Origin: Glebionis coronaria
Lineage: Eukaryota; Streptophyta; Magnoliopsida; Asterales; Asteraceae
Length of the DNA: 64,000 bases
Assembly (NCBI GenBank): GCA_025667525.1
Contig: CM046878.1
Location: 98,223,237 to 98,287,236, forward strand
Direction of reading: 5' to 3'
Part shown: positions 47,793-59,900 of the stretch, piece by piece
Position numbering within the stretch: position 1 is the first letter of the stretch
How the letters are laid out: each line of letters opens with the position of its first letter
Notes under the pieces: generated by a model
Seen by the model: only the letters and a program-made list of their open reading frames with translations
Told to the model about the DNA's origin: nothing
Databases searched by the model: none
Program-made: the position numbers and the translations under genes

Positions 47793-50510
47793 TGAAAGGA
47801 CTAAACAATGTCCACGGCAAGAGTATCAAAGTAAAGATAATGCATAATCTAAAGAAAGGCTAGAAAGCTTCCAGTCCATATGCACGTACGCTAAAGTCTA
47901 CGAGCGTCCCTGAGTACCTGCCGTTTTGGGAACATAGAAAAGGAAAACGGCTGAGCAATACGCTCAGTTCACGGATGTACAATAAAGCATGAATAGTATA
48001 AGCATATAAGCATTTAACAGTGGAAGAAACTAAGTCCCGAATAACCCGGTTAAGTCTTGGTAAAACTGGTTTTATAGTTTGAAAATCCTTATGTTTATCT
48101 TATAAAAATTGTTTAACATATTCTACCATTAGCCAATATAGGTCATGAAAATCCACCGTACATGAATACTTGGAGGAGTGACCTCATCATGCAAATTAGA
48201 GGGGCTGCCTCTAATTTAATATACTGGTTTGGGTAGGAGGGATCAATTCCTTATGAAGGATGCAAGGCACACACCACATTCACACTGAGTAATCTGCTGA
48301 AAACATGTAACTAGGATGCACCCATACGCCCCACATGATAAATATAATAATATGGCCAAAATCTGAAGGGACGCCACGAGCAATCACTCCGCCATAGGGA
48401 AGTCATAACACCAGTGCCTCTAGTGTTATGGTTATGGTACCTCCATAACTAGGTGAAACTGGTCATGCATGTATATGACTTCAGGTATTTTAAATTAAAC
48501 ATAAGCAATCAAACTTATAAACTTATACTACGGGAAAACAGTTGGCTACATACGGGAAATCCTAATAAGGAAAGAATGTCCATACTGAAAGGACGGGAAT
48601 CCGTACCATATGTCCAGTGAACGAAGAAGATGAACGGAGGAGAGTCCTACTTCGGTATCACTAAGGCTACATAAATACATAAGTGTATAAGTATCTGATT
48701 ACTAAATACGTAACTGGTTTCATGTCTTGTCTTAGCTTATTTTATACGTTCATGTCATGTTTTACTATTTTAATGCTTTAAACTGTGTTTATCTTATATT
48801 ATGTCTATCATGATTAAGTATTACTTGTATTTCATGTATTATTATACTTACTGTGTAATAATAAGTAACTTTCTAAAAATAGCAGGTTTCCTAAAATAGA
48901 AAGTTTCCAAAAATAAAAAGTTACAAAAAATAGAAAGTTTCCAAAAATAGAAAGTTTCCAAAAATAGAAAGTTTCCAAAAATAGAAGTTCCAAAAAATAG
49001 AATTACTGCTTAAAATAGATAACTTTCTAAAAATAGAAATTTTCCATAAATAGATTAACTGCCTTAATTAAATAGGTTTCTAAAAATAGAAAGTTTCCAT
49101 AATTAGATATAAGCTGGTTAAATAAGCTAATTATATAAGCTTAAGTGTTTTCTGATTATTTTCCTAAGTCATAATGATATAAGGTATAGTTTATTAATTA
49201 TTACATGTAATTTAATAAACTATAGGTTAAAAGTATTTAATTAAATATATCATGTTTTTAATTAAATAAAGTTAAAGACTTAGGTTAAAACATGTATTAT
49301 AAATTATTAATAATATAACCTAAGTCATGTTGATTAATTAATAATAGTCATGGTTTTTAATAATTAATTAATTATAAGGTCTAGAAAATAAAAATACTTA
49401 GGTTAAAAATTCATGATCTAATAATTAAATTATAACCTAAGTCATGTTTATAAAATTAATTATGTCATGCTTTATTAATTTAATTATTAACATGTGATTA
49501 TTAAAATCATAGCCTTAACATAAACAATGAACCATATCGTGACTAGAAACCATGAACCGGACCTGTAATCAACACCATACCCCGAACCACTTCGGGGTTC
49601 TCCCCTGTTTGCTACTGCCGTGGGACCCACACCACTAAACCGAGACCATGAGGTCTCGGTGGTGGTTCACAAGTTAAACCGAGACCCCTTGGGGGTTCGG
49701 TTTAGGCGCCGGCCACAACAAACACCCCTAAATTCCATGTTTTGATTTACCCCATAACCATTTACATGTTTAATTTATGTTTTTAATTAGCTTTTTAAAA
49801 ACATCATGATCTAATTTAATTTATTAAATCAAAACATATAAGAAAAGGATTAAAAAGGTATACCGAATGCGTGGATCAAACGAGGATGAACATACACGAA
49901 TACTTGCACAAAATTCAAGATCAAAATCAAACGAACACCCCCTTTGTGTCTTATATATGCGGCGGCCAAAGAGAGAGCAAGGAGAAGGAGAAAAATCTTT
50001 GTAGGGTTTTTGTTAATTTACTGTAAAGTGAAAAGTGATAAAAAGATTTACCTTAACCCCCTTTGTTAGTAAAATTTGATGGGCTTGGCCCATACCTTTT
50101 TGGTGTAGCCGCGGGTAAGGGGGTCCCACATGGGGTACCCGTACCTTTTTCCGAGTCTATTTATTTTAGTGTTCGTTCGTGTTTAGTCGTGTTCGTGTTT
50201 TATGTGTTCTCGTTAAATATTAACTGTGACTTAATATATTTATTCGTGTTCGTAATAAATATATATACGTAATTAATATTAGCTCGTGATTAAATTACGT
50301 TCATGATTTCATGATCGCATGTTCGTGATTATATATTGTTTAAAATAATTATTGTGTGTTCATACGTAATAAATACTTATCGTGTTCTAACACGTACGTA
50401 ATACTTACAATTATTATACGTGAATGTAATCATACTATAAAAGGAAAGTTTTAATCTAGTACGTACGATCTTAAGGGTACTATTCATGGTAAAATCATGC
50501 GGGTTTTACA
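47793..50510 (-). repeat. Right LTR of element E, second part
   Basis: Continues the LTR interrupted at 26173 and ends GGGTTTTACA at 50510. It includes the same minisatellite (about 48871-49100) and the GC-rich inverted repeats near 49560-49710 as the left LTR. The small ORFs here (for example 50063-50272) are not supported as genes. Confidence 0.92.
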
Positions 50511-50874
50511 ATTCTAGTATAGTTTGTTCTATGACTTTGACAAAGGCATACTTTTGATCCTACACCCATATCATTTATCACGTTTTGCTTCTTTGAAAAT
50601 TTATCTGTTGCTCATGCCGCAACGGTTATGTTTATGTGTCATGTACAAGCCTATGGTAGCTATCTATTTTATGTTCGTGCTAATCGAGTGTTATCTTACA
50701 TTTACCCTTTGTGAGTGACATTTCTGTGAACTTAAAATCCAAACACTATCCACGTGAGGTGCTAAAATTATTTTGTCATTTTCTTTTGCTATTCATAAAA
50801 ATTAAATCATTTTCCTATCATACTTCACAACACTTAAAAGAATTTTTAAAATTCAATTTGTTTTCTCGCTTTGA

Positions 50875-50912
50875 TTGCTTGAGGGCAAGCAATAGCTAAG
50901 TGTGGAGGAATT
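50875..50912 (+). promoter_or_regulatory. Hairpin and polypurine tract of the Athila-like element
   Basis: TTGCTT (50875-50880) pairs with AAGCAA (50887-50892) across a 6-base loop, then CTAAGTGTGGAGGAATTT leads into the LTR. This is the expected plus-strand primer region. Confidence 0.72.
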
Positions 50913-52112
50913 TGATAACGACCTAAATATATATATTCAATCTATCATTATAATTCCAATTTGTAGTATAAATAAGAGCTTTTGATACTTAATATGTTGT
51001 GTTTTATATGCAGATATAAAGTTTGAAGGAATCAAAGTGAAGACATACAAAGAAGGGTCCTCAATATTCAAATAAGCCAAAGTTGTTTATAGAAGATTCT
51101 GGAACGCCCAGAAGTGCGGCGCACAAACTCAGATGTGCGGCGCACATTCCCGTCTCCAAAGTGCGGCGCACTTTCGGAGAAGTGCGGCACACATTTGACC
51201 CAGACAGCACTATAAATAGAGGCCACTTCTACTCGTTTTACACACACCTCTCTCTCTCAATACTCCATAGCTCGAGTATTTTATCTTTCTTAGTTAAATT
51301 TCAGTATTATCCACTTTTGGGAAATACTTGTAACGACAGTATTCCACTCTTTGATTCTTGGAGGAACGATACAATCGTGACACTTGTGTACTCGTTCATT
51401 CAATCCAATCTAAGTATGATGTTCTCTTACTCTTTTCTAGTTGTTACTTTGATTACTATGTTAGGCTAAGCTATTTGTGACTATATGGGTATGTGACTAT
51501 AATTAGGGATGATGCTATGATATGATCCTTTATAAATGATTTCAAGCTAATCTTGTAGCATTTTACCTCCTAGTTCTATAAACCATATTTTATCTAAGTT
51601 GATTTGTTACGATAGTTTGGCGTTGAGAAACGGAAATTGTTATAATAAGTTTTTAAGAACTTGGCTATGGTCATGAATCTTTGGATGGAGAGATCCACTT
51701 AGAAACTTGATAAAATATTGAACTCATTGGCAACTTGTTTTGAGCTTAGTCGCTTAATTAAACATAAGTCTTGAATCAAACCCAAGTAAATTGTGCAAAC
51801 TCTGTTTTGACGAAAAAGGATTATCACTCTTTACCTACATAAACATATCTCGATCATTATTATCATCATCGCGAACTTATACGAACTATCCCATATTAGT
51901 CATACTTATTACTATTGATATCATTTCAACTATTTCTTTCTTCAATTATTATCTTGATTACGAAAACGAAATTTAGTCTCAGCGAACGATCCTGGCTTAC
52001 CACTACAAAGCTATATTACGAATGAAAGGGTATACTTGCCCGTGTTTGTCTTCTAGTCCTTTGTTTTGTCTAAACCTTGTAATATAAATTTAAGACTTGC
52101 AAACGAACATCA
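50913..52112 (+). repeat. 3' LTR of the Athila-like element
   Basis: Begins TGATAACGACC and ends AACATCA, so TGAT/ATCA form the short terminal inverted repeat. 1200 bp. A TATAAATA box is at 51211-51218. ORFs inside (for example 51083-51469) carry no recognisable domain. Confidence 0.85.
51113..51218 (+). promoter_or_regulatory. GTGCGGCGCAC repeats upstream of a TATA box
   Basis: Four copies (one imperfect, GTGCGGCACAC) of the near-palindrome GTGCGGCGCAC between 51113 and 51192, followed by TATAAATA at 51211-51218. The spacing is that of a promoter-proximal binding-site array. Confidence 0.6.
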
Positions 52113-54706
52113 AATCTTATGATCAACATGATTTGGTAATGGTGCCTAAACATATTATTGATAACATGAATGTGGTCGTCCTACAAACCGTAGATTTAAA
52201 TGCCAATCTAACCGCTGAGCTTGCGCTGTATAAGGAAAAGGTCAAAGCTTTTGAAATGGTCCCTCAAGCAGAGAAAATAACTTGTTCTGAATTTGACCAA
52301 TTTCGTTTTGAAAAGATAGAACACTTATAGGAAATAGAATCATTAAGAGATAATCTTTCCAATGAATCAAAAGAAAAAAAGTCGGTTATAAATGATTTTC
52401 AAAAACTTAAAAAGGATTTCGAAACTCTCGAGTCTAAAAAGTTTGAATCGTAAATTAATGCTGTCAAACTTCTTAAATTCAAGGAACAACAACTTTTAAA
52501 ATAATACGCATCCACAAAAAAGATTCAACTTTTAACTAAATCGTTTAAAGAACTAGAACTTAAGCGTCTTCAAGATTTACCACCTAATCCTGGTTATGCT
52601 AAACAAGCTCAGGAATATATTCCTTGTCTTTATGATGTGACCCTAATTGGCAAATCGAAAGAAGCACCTTATGTTCGTGATACTGAGGAGACAATGTCAC
52701 TTGCGGAAGAAACTCGATCTAAAATGCTTCAACATTCCATAAGCTCAATTATCAGCTTTTGTGCCCCCAAGTTTGTCAATTGAAAACCTTCCTAGTACGT
52801 CTCCTACACTTGTCAAAAAGGATTTAACTAAGTTAATTCCACCGGTAAGTAAGGTGTCAAATAGCTTAAATGCGGTGCACCAACAATTTCCCGATTTTGA
52901 CAAGGTCATTAAGGAACGTATGACCACTTCGGCCATAACGGAAGGTGAATGGAATTTTGAGCACACTAGAGCTGCGTTTCAAGACGAAATTGTTCCGTTT
53001 GTAAATAATATTAAATCTTGTCTTAGCAATATTGATCAAGATTTTATTTTGGAAATAGAAGAAGTTATATGTGTTTTCAATCAAATGGACGATGCTTATG
53101 AAAACAGTTTACGTGAAATAGAACCAATTTCACGCAAAAATGATCAGCTTCTGAAGCAAGTGATGTCGCATGATATTGTTTCCATCCGTGTGAATAATAG
53201 TGTTGATAATGATTCTGTTGTGCATAATGTTGAATCAGTGGATAATGTGGTAGATAGTACTTGTCATAAATCTGTTACTTAATTTTTAAAGCTTCAAGAT
53301 TCTTATTATTTTCTTTCAAAATGTTTTGATGAGATTCAAAAATATTGTATTTCGCTTGAATGTACACAACAATTTATTCAAGAGCTTTTCTAAACGTCAT
53401 TCGAAAGTGTTAATATAGATGATTCAAATTTGCAAAAGAATTTTCGATTGAATTTACAATCAAAACAGTGTCAGCCAAGTGACAAGGTTGTTAAATCTGT
53501 GTCCATAGACATGGAGAAATCTATGGAGATTAATTGTGTTAACGTACTTGAGGTTGCTGAGAATTTTAAACTTGATCTAGATAATCGAGTTTCCAAGATT
53601 TTGTCCAATGTTGATAACTTAAAGCAGAAAAATACACAACTCTTCGATTCAGTAAAGCCCGCATGTGCTAATACCACTGCACATAATCAATCATGGATTA
53701 AACGATTGAATCGAAAGTCGGTGGAAATATCTGATTTGAGGGAACAAATTTGTGATAAAAATTTGGTTTTGGCTGTGTTATAGGAAACACTTCGTACCCT
53801 AAAAGGTAAGAAGGTTGTGGATAACGCAGCCATTGTCTCAGCATCGTCCTCTAGTGCAATCAAAAGGAACCTCATCAACGTCACACCACTTAACAAGGGC
53901 CCTAGGACTAAACCATCTCAAAAATTGGTCACTAAAGATAAGGCAAAATCAAAACCAGCTTCTAATATTCCCGTGTTTCCTTCTATAGGAGTAAACACCA
54001 CTGCTAAGGCTCAAAGATCTAAGCTTAAAAGAAACTCGAAGAATGATAGGATCTTGCCCCCATCTAGTAGTCACGTGAAGAAGAAAGTAGAAGCCCACCC
54101 TAGGAATATTATTTCTGTTTTGAATAAAAAGAATCATGTTGCTAAAACTAAAGGCTTTGTGGTTGTGCAGCGTTCTAAGCCTACTGTGAATTCTAATTTG
54201 AAATGTTAGAACTGCAATGAATGTATGATTTCTAGTCGTCATGATTCTTGCCTTATTGACCATGTGAATGAGATGAATGCCCAGAAAAATGGTTTAGAAT
54301 GGAAACCGACTGGGAAAGTGTTAACCCAAGTTGGTTGGTTGTGGCGCCCCACTGGTAGAACTTTCACTATAGTAGGGAATGCGTGCCCTTTAACTAGGAT
54401 TACTCCCACTAATGCGAAGAAACCGTGGCTACCAAAACACGAGCGTGTCTTTTAACTAGGAACACCAACACTACTATAGGAACCAAATGCCCTTTAAATA
54501 GGTCTACTCCCACTGTAGTGCCCGCTAATACTCCAAAACCTCAGAAAGTTGGAACAATAAAACCTGTTATTGGGAAAACCCACATTAGAAAATGCCGGAA
54601 ATCTAAAGATAACAAAAATGCTAGCAATTCTGATAATATTATATCTGTATCTACTAACACTCTGGAACCAATAGTTTCCAATGCATTGTCTATTGTTGTT
54701 GCTTAA
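52113..54706 (+). pseudogene. Gag coiled-coil half of Copia D
   Basis: Homologous to the Copia B Gag from QHDLVMVPKHIID onward. Stops include TAG 52328-52330 and TAA near 52451 and 52502. The readable pieces are 52761-53282, 53430-53783 and 53817-54209, then 54225-54455 and 54425-54706 with an indel between them. These encode the EGEWNFEHTRAAF segment, the Lys/Ser-rich linker, DSCLIDHVNEMN, and the WKPTGK / WRPTGRTF / PLTR repeats. The gag frame ends at a TAA (54704-54706) just before the conserved CAGGTGGTCCAA junction. Confidence 0.82.
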
Positions 54707-54711
54707 AACAG

Positions 54712-55700
54712 GTGGTCCAAATTGTTCTCTGGTATTTGGACTCTAGTTGCTCCAAGCATATGACCGGAGATTGCTCTCAGCTCAGAAATTTCGTCAGTAA
54801 GTTTCTTGGCACGGTTCGATTTGGAAATGATCATATTGCAAAAATAATGGGTTTTGGTGAATATCATATTTGGAATGTTATAATTTCAAGAGTGTATTAT
54901 GTGGAAGGTCTCGGTCACAACTTATTTTCTATGGGACAATTTTGTGATGCAAACCTAGAAGTTGCTTTTCGAGAGCATACATGCTTCATCCGTAATTTAG
55001 AAGGGGTTGATTTATTGAAAGGTACTAGAGGGAATAATTTGTACACTTTGTCTCTACAAGATATGATGGCTGCTTCTTCCGTATGTCTTCTCTCCAAAGC
55101 ATCGAAGACTAAGTCATGGTTATGGCATCGACGGTTATCTCATCTTAACTTTGACGCTATTAATCGTTTGGCGAAAAACGAACTTGTTCGTGGTCTTCCT
55201 AAACTTACATTTCACAATCACCATTTATGTTCCGCGTGTAAAATGGGGAAAAGCACTAAGAAATCATACAAACCCAGGACTGAAGACACCAACCAAGAGA
55301 AACATTATTTGTTGCATATGGATCTTTGTGGCCCAATGCGTTTTGAATGTCTTAGTGGAAAAAAGTACATCCTAGTCATTGTCGACGATTACTCTCGGTT
55401 TACATGGGTGAAGTTTCTTATAACAAAAAATGAGGCACCTATATTCATCATCGGATTTCTCAAGATGATTCAAGTGCGTCTCAATACTACTGTCTGACGC
55501 ATCCACACAGATAATGGAACCGAATTTGTGAATCAAATCTTGCGTGATTATTATGAAGAAGTTGGCATATCTCATGAAACATCCGTTGCTCGCACTCTAC
55601 AACAAAACAGTGTCGTTGAAAGGTGAAATCGCACACTTATGGAAGCTGCTTGAACGATGTTAATTTAAGAAAAGGCTCCATTGTTTTTATGGGCAGAGGC
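54712..55700 (+). pseudogene. Protease and integrase of Copia D, truncated
   Basis: In the -1 frame relative to the upstream gag piece. WYLDSSCSKHMTGD shows the protease catalytic DSG changed to DSS. The GAG-pre-integrase/zinc domain WLWHRRLSHLNFD ... LCSACKMGK and MDLCGP are intact. TGA at 55495-55497 interrupts before HTDNGTEF, and further stops follow. Copia B enters at 55701, so RT and RNase H are outside the window or lost. Confidence 0.85.
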
Positions 55701-56020
55701 TGTTGGAAATACGTTTTTACGTATTTAGGAAGATTCGGTCACTCCGACAATATATTAAGTAGTAGCTCGTAGTCAAGATATCTTTATTAAACAAACAAGG
55801 GCAAGCCTAGCCTACAACATGTGTAGGCCGGCCCAATATTGTAAGCCCAAGCCCATCACAAGGCTTGGGTATATAAACCCTCTCCTTTGATGGAGAGGGT
55901 GGTGGTTATCATAACTTTACACATAGTTCTTTCATTTCTCTCTCTAGAAGTGTGTTTGATTCTACTAAGTTTCTATCTCTTTCACTCTCTAAAACATAAG
56001 CTAGCTTTACATATCATACA
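55701..56020 (+). repeat. 5' LTR of Copia B
   Basis: TGTTGGAAATACG to ATCATACA, 320 bp. TATATAAA at 55870-55877. Inverted repeats: GCCTACA/TGTAGGC (55810-55828), CCCAAGCC/GGCTTGGG (55846-55869) and ACCCTCTCC/GGAGAGGGT (55877-55900). Confidence 0.88.
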
Positions 56021-56022
56021 AA

Positions 56023-56036
56023 TGGTATCAAGAGCC
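56023..56036 (+). promoter_or_regulatory. Primer-binding site of Copia B
   Basis: TGGTATCAAGAGCC two bases after the LTR, the same Met-tRNA-like variant as in Copia A and C. Confidence 0.8.
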
Positions 56037-56339
56037 ATGGGATGATTGCTTGGTTTTTGTTCTTGATTCTCTCGCCCTTTTTGATCCAAAATCGCACGAA
56101 CCAGAATTTATTTTGTGTTTTTATGAGTTAATCTTGATATACTTCATCTAGTTACTTGTTATAGTGATTTGGTATTGTTATTTGGGGTAAAAACACAAAA
56201 ATTTTGGGTGTTTGATTCATTTTTAGGCTTAGAATCTCGAATTGGTTGTGTTATTGTACTGTCCGAGAAAAGTGGTAAGTTGGTATCCATAGTACGATCT
56301 GATTGTTGCGATTGCATAAACCCTGGGGGTTTCTACTTG

Positions 56340-56705
56340 CGATCCAAGGTCACGATCACTAGTTGCGATCACGAGTACGATCACTTACTGCGATAAGGGA
56401 GTACGATCACTCGCTGCGATCACCACTGCGATCACTTGTTGCGATAAGGGAGTGCGATCACTACTGCGATCACTTGTTGCGATAAGGAAGTACGATCACT
56501 CACTGCGATAAGGGAGTACGATCACTCGCTGCGATCACCCACTGCGAACACTTGTTGCGATAAGGGAGTGAGATCACCACTGCGATCACTTGTTGCGATA
56601 AGGGAGTACGATCACCACTGTGATCGTTGACTGCGATCGTTGAGTGCGATCAGGGAGTACGATCTGAGTACGATTATAGTAAGTACGATCCCCACTGCGA
56701 TCCAA
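56340..56705. repeat. Leader tandem repeat of Copia B (TGCGATCACT units)
   Basis: Irregular array of TGCGATCACT, TTGCGATAAGGGAG and GTACGATCACT units between primer site and gag. It occupies the same place as the TTCCGAA arrays of A and C but has an unrelated unit. Confidence 0.82.
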
Positions 56706-56908
56706 CATTTTTTTTCAAAAACGAACTTTTGAAAATTTTCAAAAACGTTGACTGCGATCGTGTGTAATTTTGGCTTGGATTTTTTTTTGGTTTCTCGAGA
56801 TAATAAATTAGGGGATTTCAACATTATTTCTCGGCTTTAACACACAACAAAAAATACATTTACTTTCTTTCATTGACCGATCAAAATTGTAAATCTTAAC
56901 TTATAGAA

Positions 56909-59900
56909 CTGGAGTACACATCTCTCACGGATAAGTCAATCCTCTCGGGTACGGATAATCGTCCACCAATGTTGGAGAATCTATGTATGAGGATTGGACT
57001 TCCCGAATGGAACTTTACATGTTGAACAAAGAGAATGGACATCACATTTGGGCATTGGTGCTCAATGGACCATTAGATTATGGTACAGTGATGGAAGGTA
57101 CGACTACTCATCCTCGCACAACGGGTGAATTGACTGGAGATATGAAGATTCAAGACAAATATGATAAGTGTGCTACAAACATCATTCTCCAAGCCCTTCC
57201 TCCAGATGTCTACAAACTCGTCAGCAAACATAAAGTTGCCAAAGAGTTATGGGATAGAATTCGTGTTCTAATGTAAGGCACTTCGTTAACTAAACAAGAA
57301 CGAGAGTGTAAGATTTATGATACTTTTGATAAGTTTGCCTATGTGCCAGGGGAGACTCTCAATGACTACTATCTAAGATTTACCCTATTGCTGAATGAGC
57401 TAAATATATATGGCATGGAAATTCCTACGTTTCAATTGAACACCAAGTATTTGAACACTCTTCCTTCAGAATGGAAAAAGTACGTGACGGATGTTAAATT
57501 GGCTAAGAACTTGCATAACACCAATGTGGATCAACTTCAAGCTTTTCTTCGACAACACCAATGCCATGTGATCGATGCTCGGTTGTCTAAACCTCAAGTT
57601 CCTGATCCACTTGCCATGTATGCTTCTCAACAAAACATGGCTTATATTTATCAACAACCATCTTATCAACAACCAATGATGCCACAGCAAGCATTTCAAC
57701 AAAGTGTTCATCAACAATCTTTTCCACAGCAACCACCATATCAGACATCACCATCACAAGACAACACTTCTCCAATGGGCTATACTCCTCATCAAGGATA
57801 CTTTCCACTTGAAGCACAACCAGCACAAGCTTTCTACTCTAATGAACTTCTACCAATCCAAGCATCGGTCTTTACTCCAAATGATACGCCAGCTGATGTT
57901 CTAAACCATCTCACTGCCTACTTGTCAAAACCTGTTGCAACTAGAGGATTTCCACCAACAAACAATCTGCTCCGCACCTCTTCAAATCCTCGACAACAAG
58001 CTACTGTTCAAGATGGTCAAGTAACAGTGTAACCTATTCAGGGAAGGCAAAATTCATATGGACCTCCTACAAGGACTGTGAATGATCAAGCTGTGAATTC
58101 TCAAGCTAATGGAAATGGAAGCCCTAGTGGTCCTCAAAAGGTTGTGACTTGCTACAATTGTCGAGGACAATGTCATATGGCTAGGCAATACACTCAGCCA
58201 AAAAGGAGAAGGGATGAAGCGTGGTTTCGTGAGAAAATGTATTTGGTTGATGCTCAGTCTAAGGGAAAGATTTTGGATTCAGAGGAGTTAGCATTTCTTG
58301 CAGACCCAGGGGCAGCAGATACTGAAGGCATTGCAGTCGTTTCCACTTCTAATGCAGCTTATCAAGCAGATGATCTTGACGCATATGATTTGGATTGTGC
58401 TGACATTCACTCTGCCCAAGCTGCTCTCGTTGCTAATCTCTCTCACTACGGTTCTGATGTCGTCAGTGAGGTACCTACCACAACCAATCCTGGTAATGAT
58501 GATAACCCACATCAAGTTGGGCATGAAAATGAAAACCTCGAACAGCATTCGGGAACTAGTAACTCAAATGATGTGGTACCCAATCCTACACATTTGAGTG
58601 AACCTCAACCAAATGCTACGACGGGTATGGAATCTTATGCTCAACATGATTTGGTCATGGTGCCTAAACATATTATTGATCAAATGCATATGGCCCTCAG
58701 ACAATCCGTAGATACAAATTCCACCCTAACTGCTGAGCTTGCGTTGCATAAAGAAAAGGTTAAAACTTTTGAAATGGTCCCTCAAGCAGAGAAAATAACA
58801 TGTTCTGAATTTGACCAATTTTGTTTTGAAAAGATTGAACACTTAAAAGAAATAGAATCATTAAAAGCTAATCTTTCCAATGAATTAAAAGCAAAAGAGT
58901 CGGTTGTCAATGATTTTCAGAAACTTAAAATGGATTTCAAAACTCTTGAGTCTAAAAAGTTTGAATCGGAAATTAATGCTACCAAACTTCTTAAATTTAA
59001 AGAACAACAGCTTTTAAAACAATACGCTTGCACAGAAAAGGTTCATCTTTTAACTAAATCGTTTAAAGAACTCGAACTTAAGCGTCTTCAAGATTTACAA
59101 CCTAATCCCGGTTATGAAAAACAAGCTCAGGAATATATTCCGTGTCTTTATGATATCACCCTAATTGGAAAATCAAAAGAAGCACCTTTTGTTCGTAGTA
59201 CTAAGGAGACACAGTCACTTGTGGAAGAAACTCATTCGAAAATGCTTTCAAAATTCCATACGATTGATTATGATCAGTATAACAAAGATCAATTGTCTAA
59301 AAAGACCCGCATTCGCTTACAAAAGGAATTAGCTGAATTGACAGTTCTTGTGCCCCAAAAATTTGTCAAATGAAAACCCTCCTAGTACGTCTCCTACACT
59401 TGTCAAAACGGATTTAACAAAGTTAATTCCACCGGTAAGTAAGGCGTCCGTTAACTTAAATGCGGTTCACCAACACTTATCTGATTTTGACAAGGTCATT
59501 TTGGAACGTACGATGGCTTCAGCCATAACGGAAGGTGAATGGAATTTTGAGCACACTAGAGCTGCGTTTCGAGACGAAATTGTTCCGTTTGTAAAGAATG
59601 TTAAATCTTTTCTTCGTAATCTTGATCAAGATTTGCTTTTGGAAGTAGAAGAAGTCGTGTTTTCAATGAAATGGATGATGCTTATGAAAACAGTTTACTT
59701 GAAATAGAACGGGTTTCACGCCAAAATGATCAGCTTCTGAAGCAAGTGATGTCTCATGATATAGTTTCCGTCTGTGTGAATAAAAGTGTTGATAATGATT
59801 CTATTGTGCATAATGTTGAATCTCTGGATAATGTGGTAGATAGTACTTGTCATGAATCTAACGCTGAATTTTTAAAGCTTCAAGATTCATATTCTTCGCT

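Larger units (their letters stand above)
5017..50510 (-). mobile_element. Element E: minus-strand Tekay/Del-like Gypsy chromovirus carrying two nested insertions
   Basis: Bounded by ATTCT duplications. The left LTR (5017-7902) and right LTR (26006-26173 plus 47793-50510) both total 2886 bp. On the minus strand the order is right LTR, Met-tRNA primer site, gag with zinc knuckles, protease, RT, RNase H, integrase with a chromodomain-like tail, purine tract, left LTR. Copia A interrupts pol and element G interrupts the right LTR; without them E is about 11.1 kb. In the first 168 bases of the LTRs I count four differences between the copies. Lineage is inferred from the RT/integrase motifs and the long LTR. 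Stops, frameshifts and an altered RT active site make it defective. Confidence 0.88.
50511..52112 (+). mobile_element. Athila/Tat-like element, right part with 3' LTR
   Basis: Resumes after the second ATTCT (50511-50515). About 400 bp of 3' untranslated sequence ends in a short hairpin and polypurine tract, followed by the 1200-bp LTR. The LTR ends CATCA at 52112, and the next bases, AATCTTATG, match Copia B at 58631, showing that this element was inserted in a Copia copy. Confidence 0.85.
52113..55700 (+). mobile_element. Copia D: decayed Copia fragment, host of the Athila-like and Copia B insertions
   Basis: Starts at AATCT, aligned with Copia B at 58631, and ends at GAGGC where the Copia B LTR begins. 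It covers the second half of gag and pol up to the integrase core. It carries more stops and frame changes than any other Copia here, in line with being the oldest layer. Confidence 0.85.

Noticed and set aside
50524..51976. Small plus-strand ORFs (60-128 codons) in the Athila-like 3' region and LTR
   Set aside because: No recognisable domain, AT-driven composition, and they overlap the polypurine tract, promoter and LTR.
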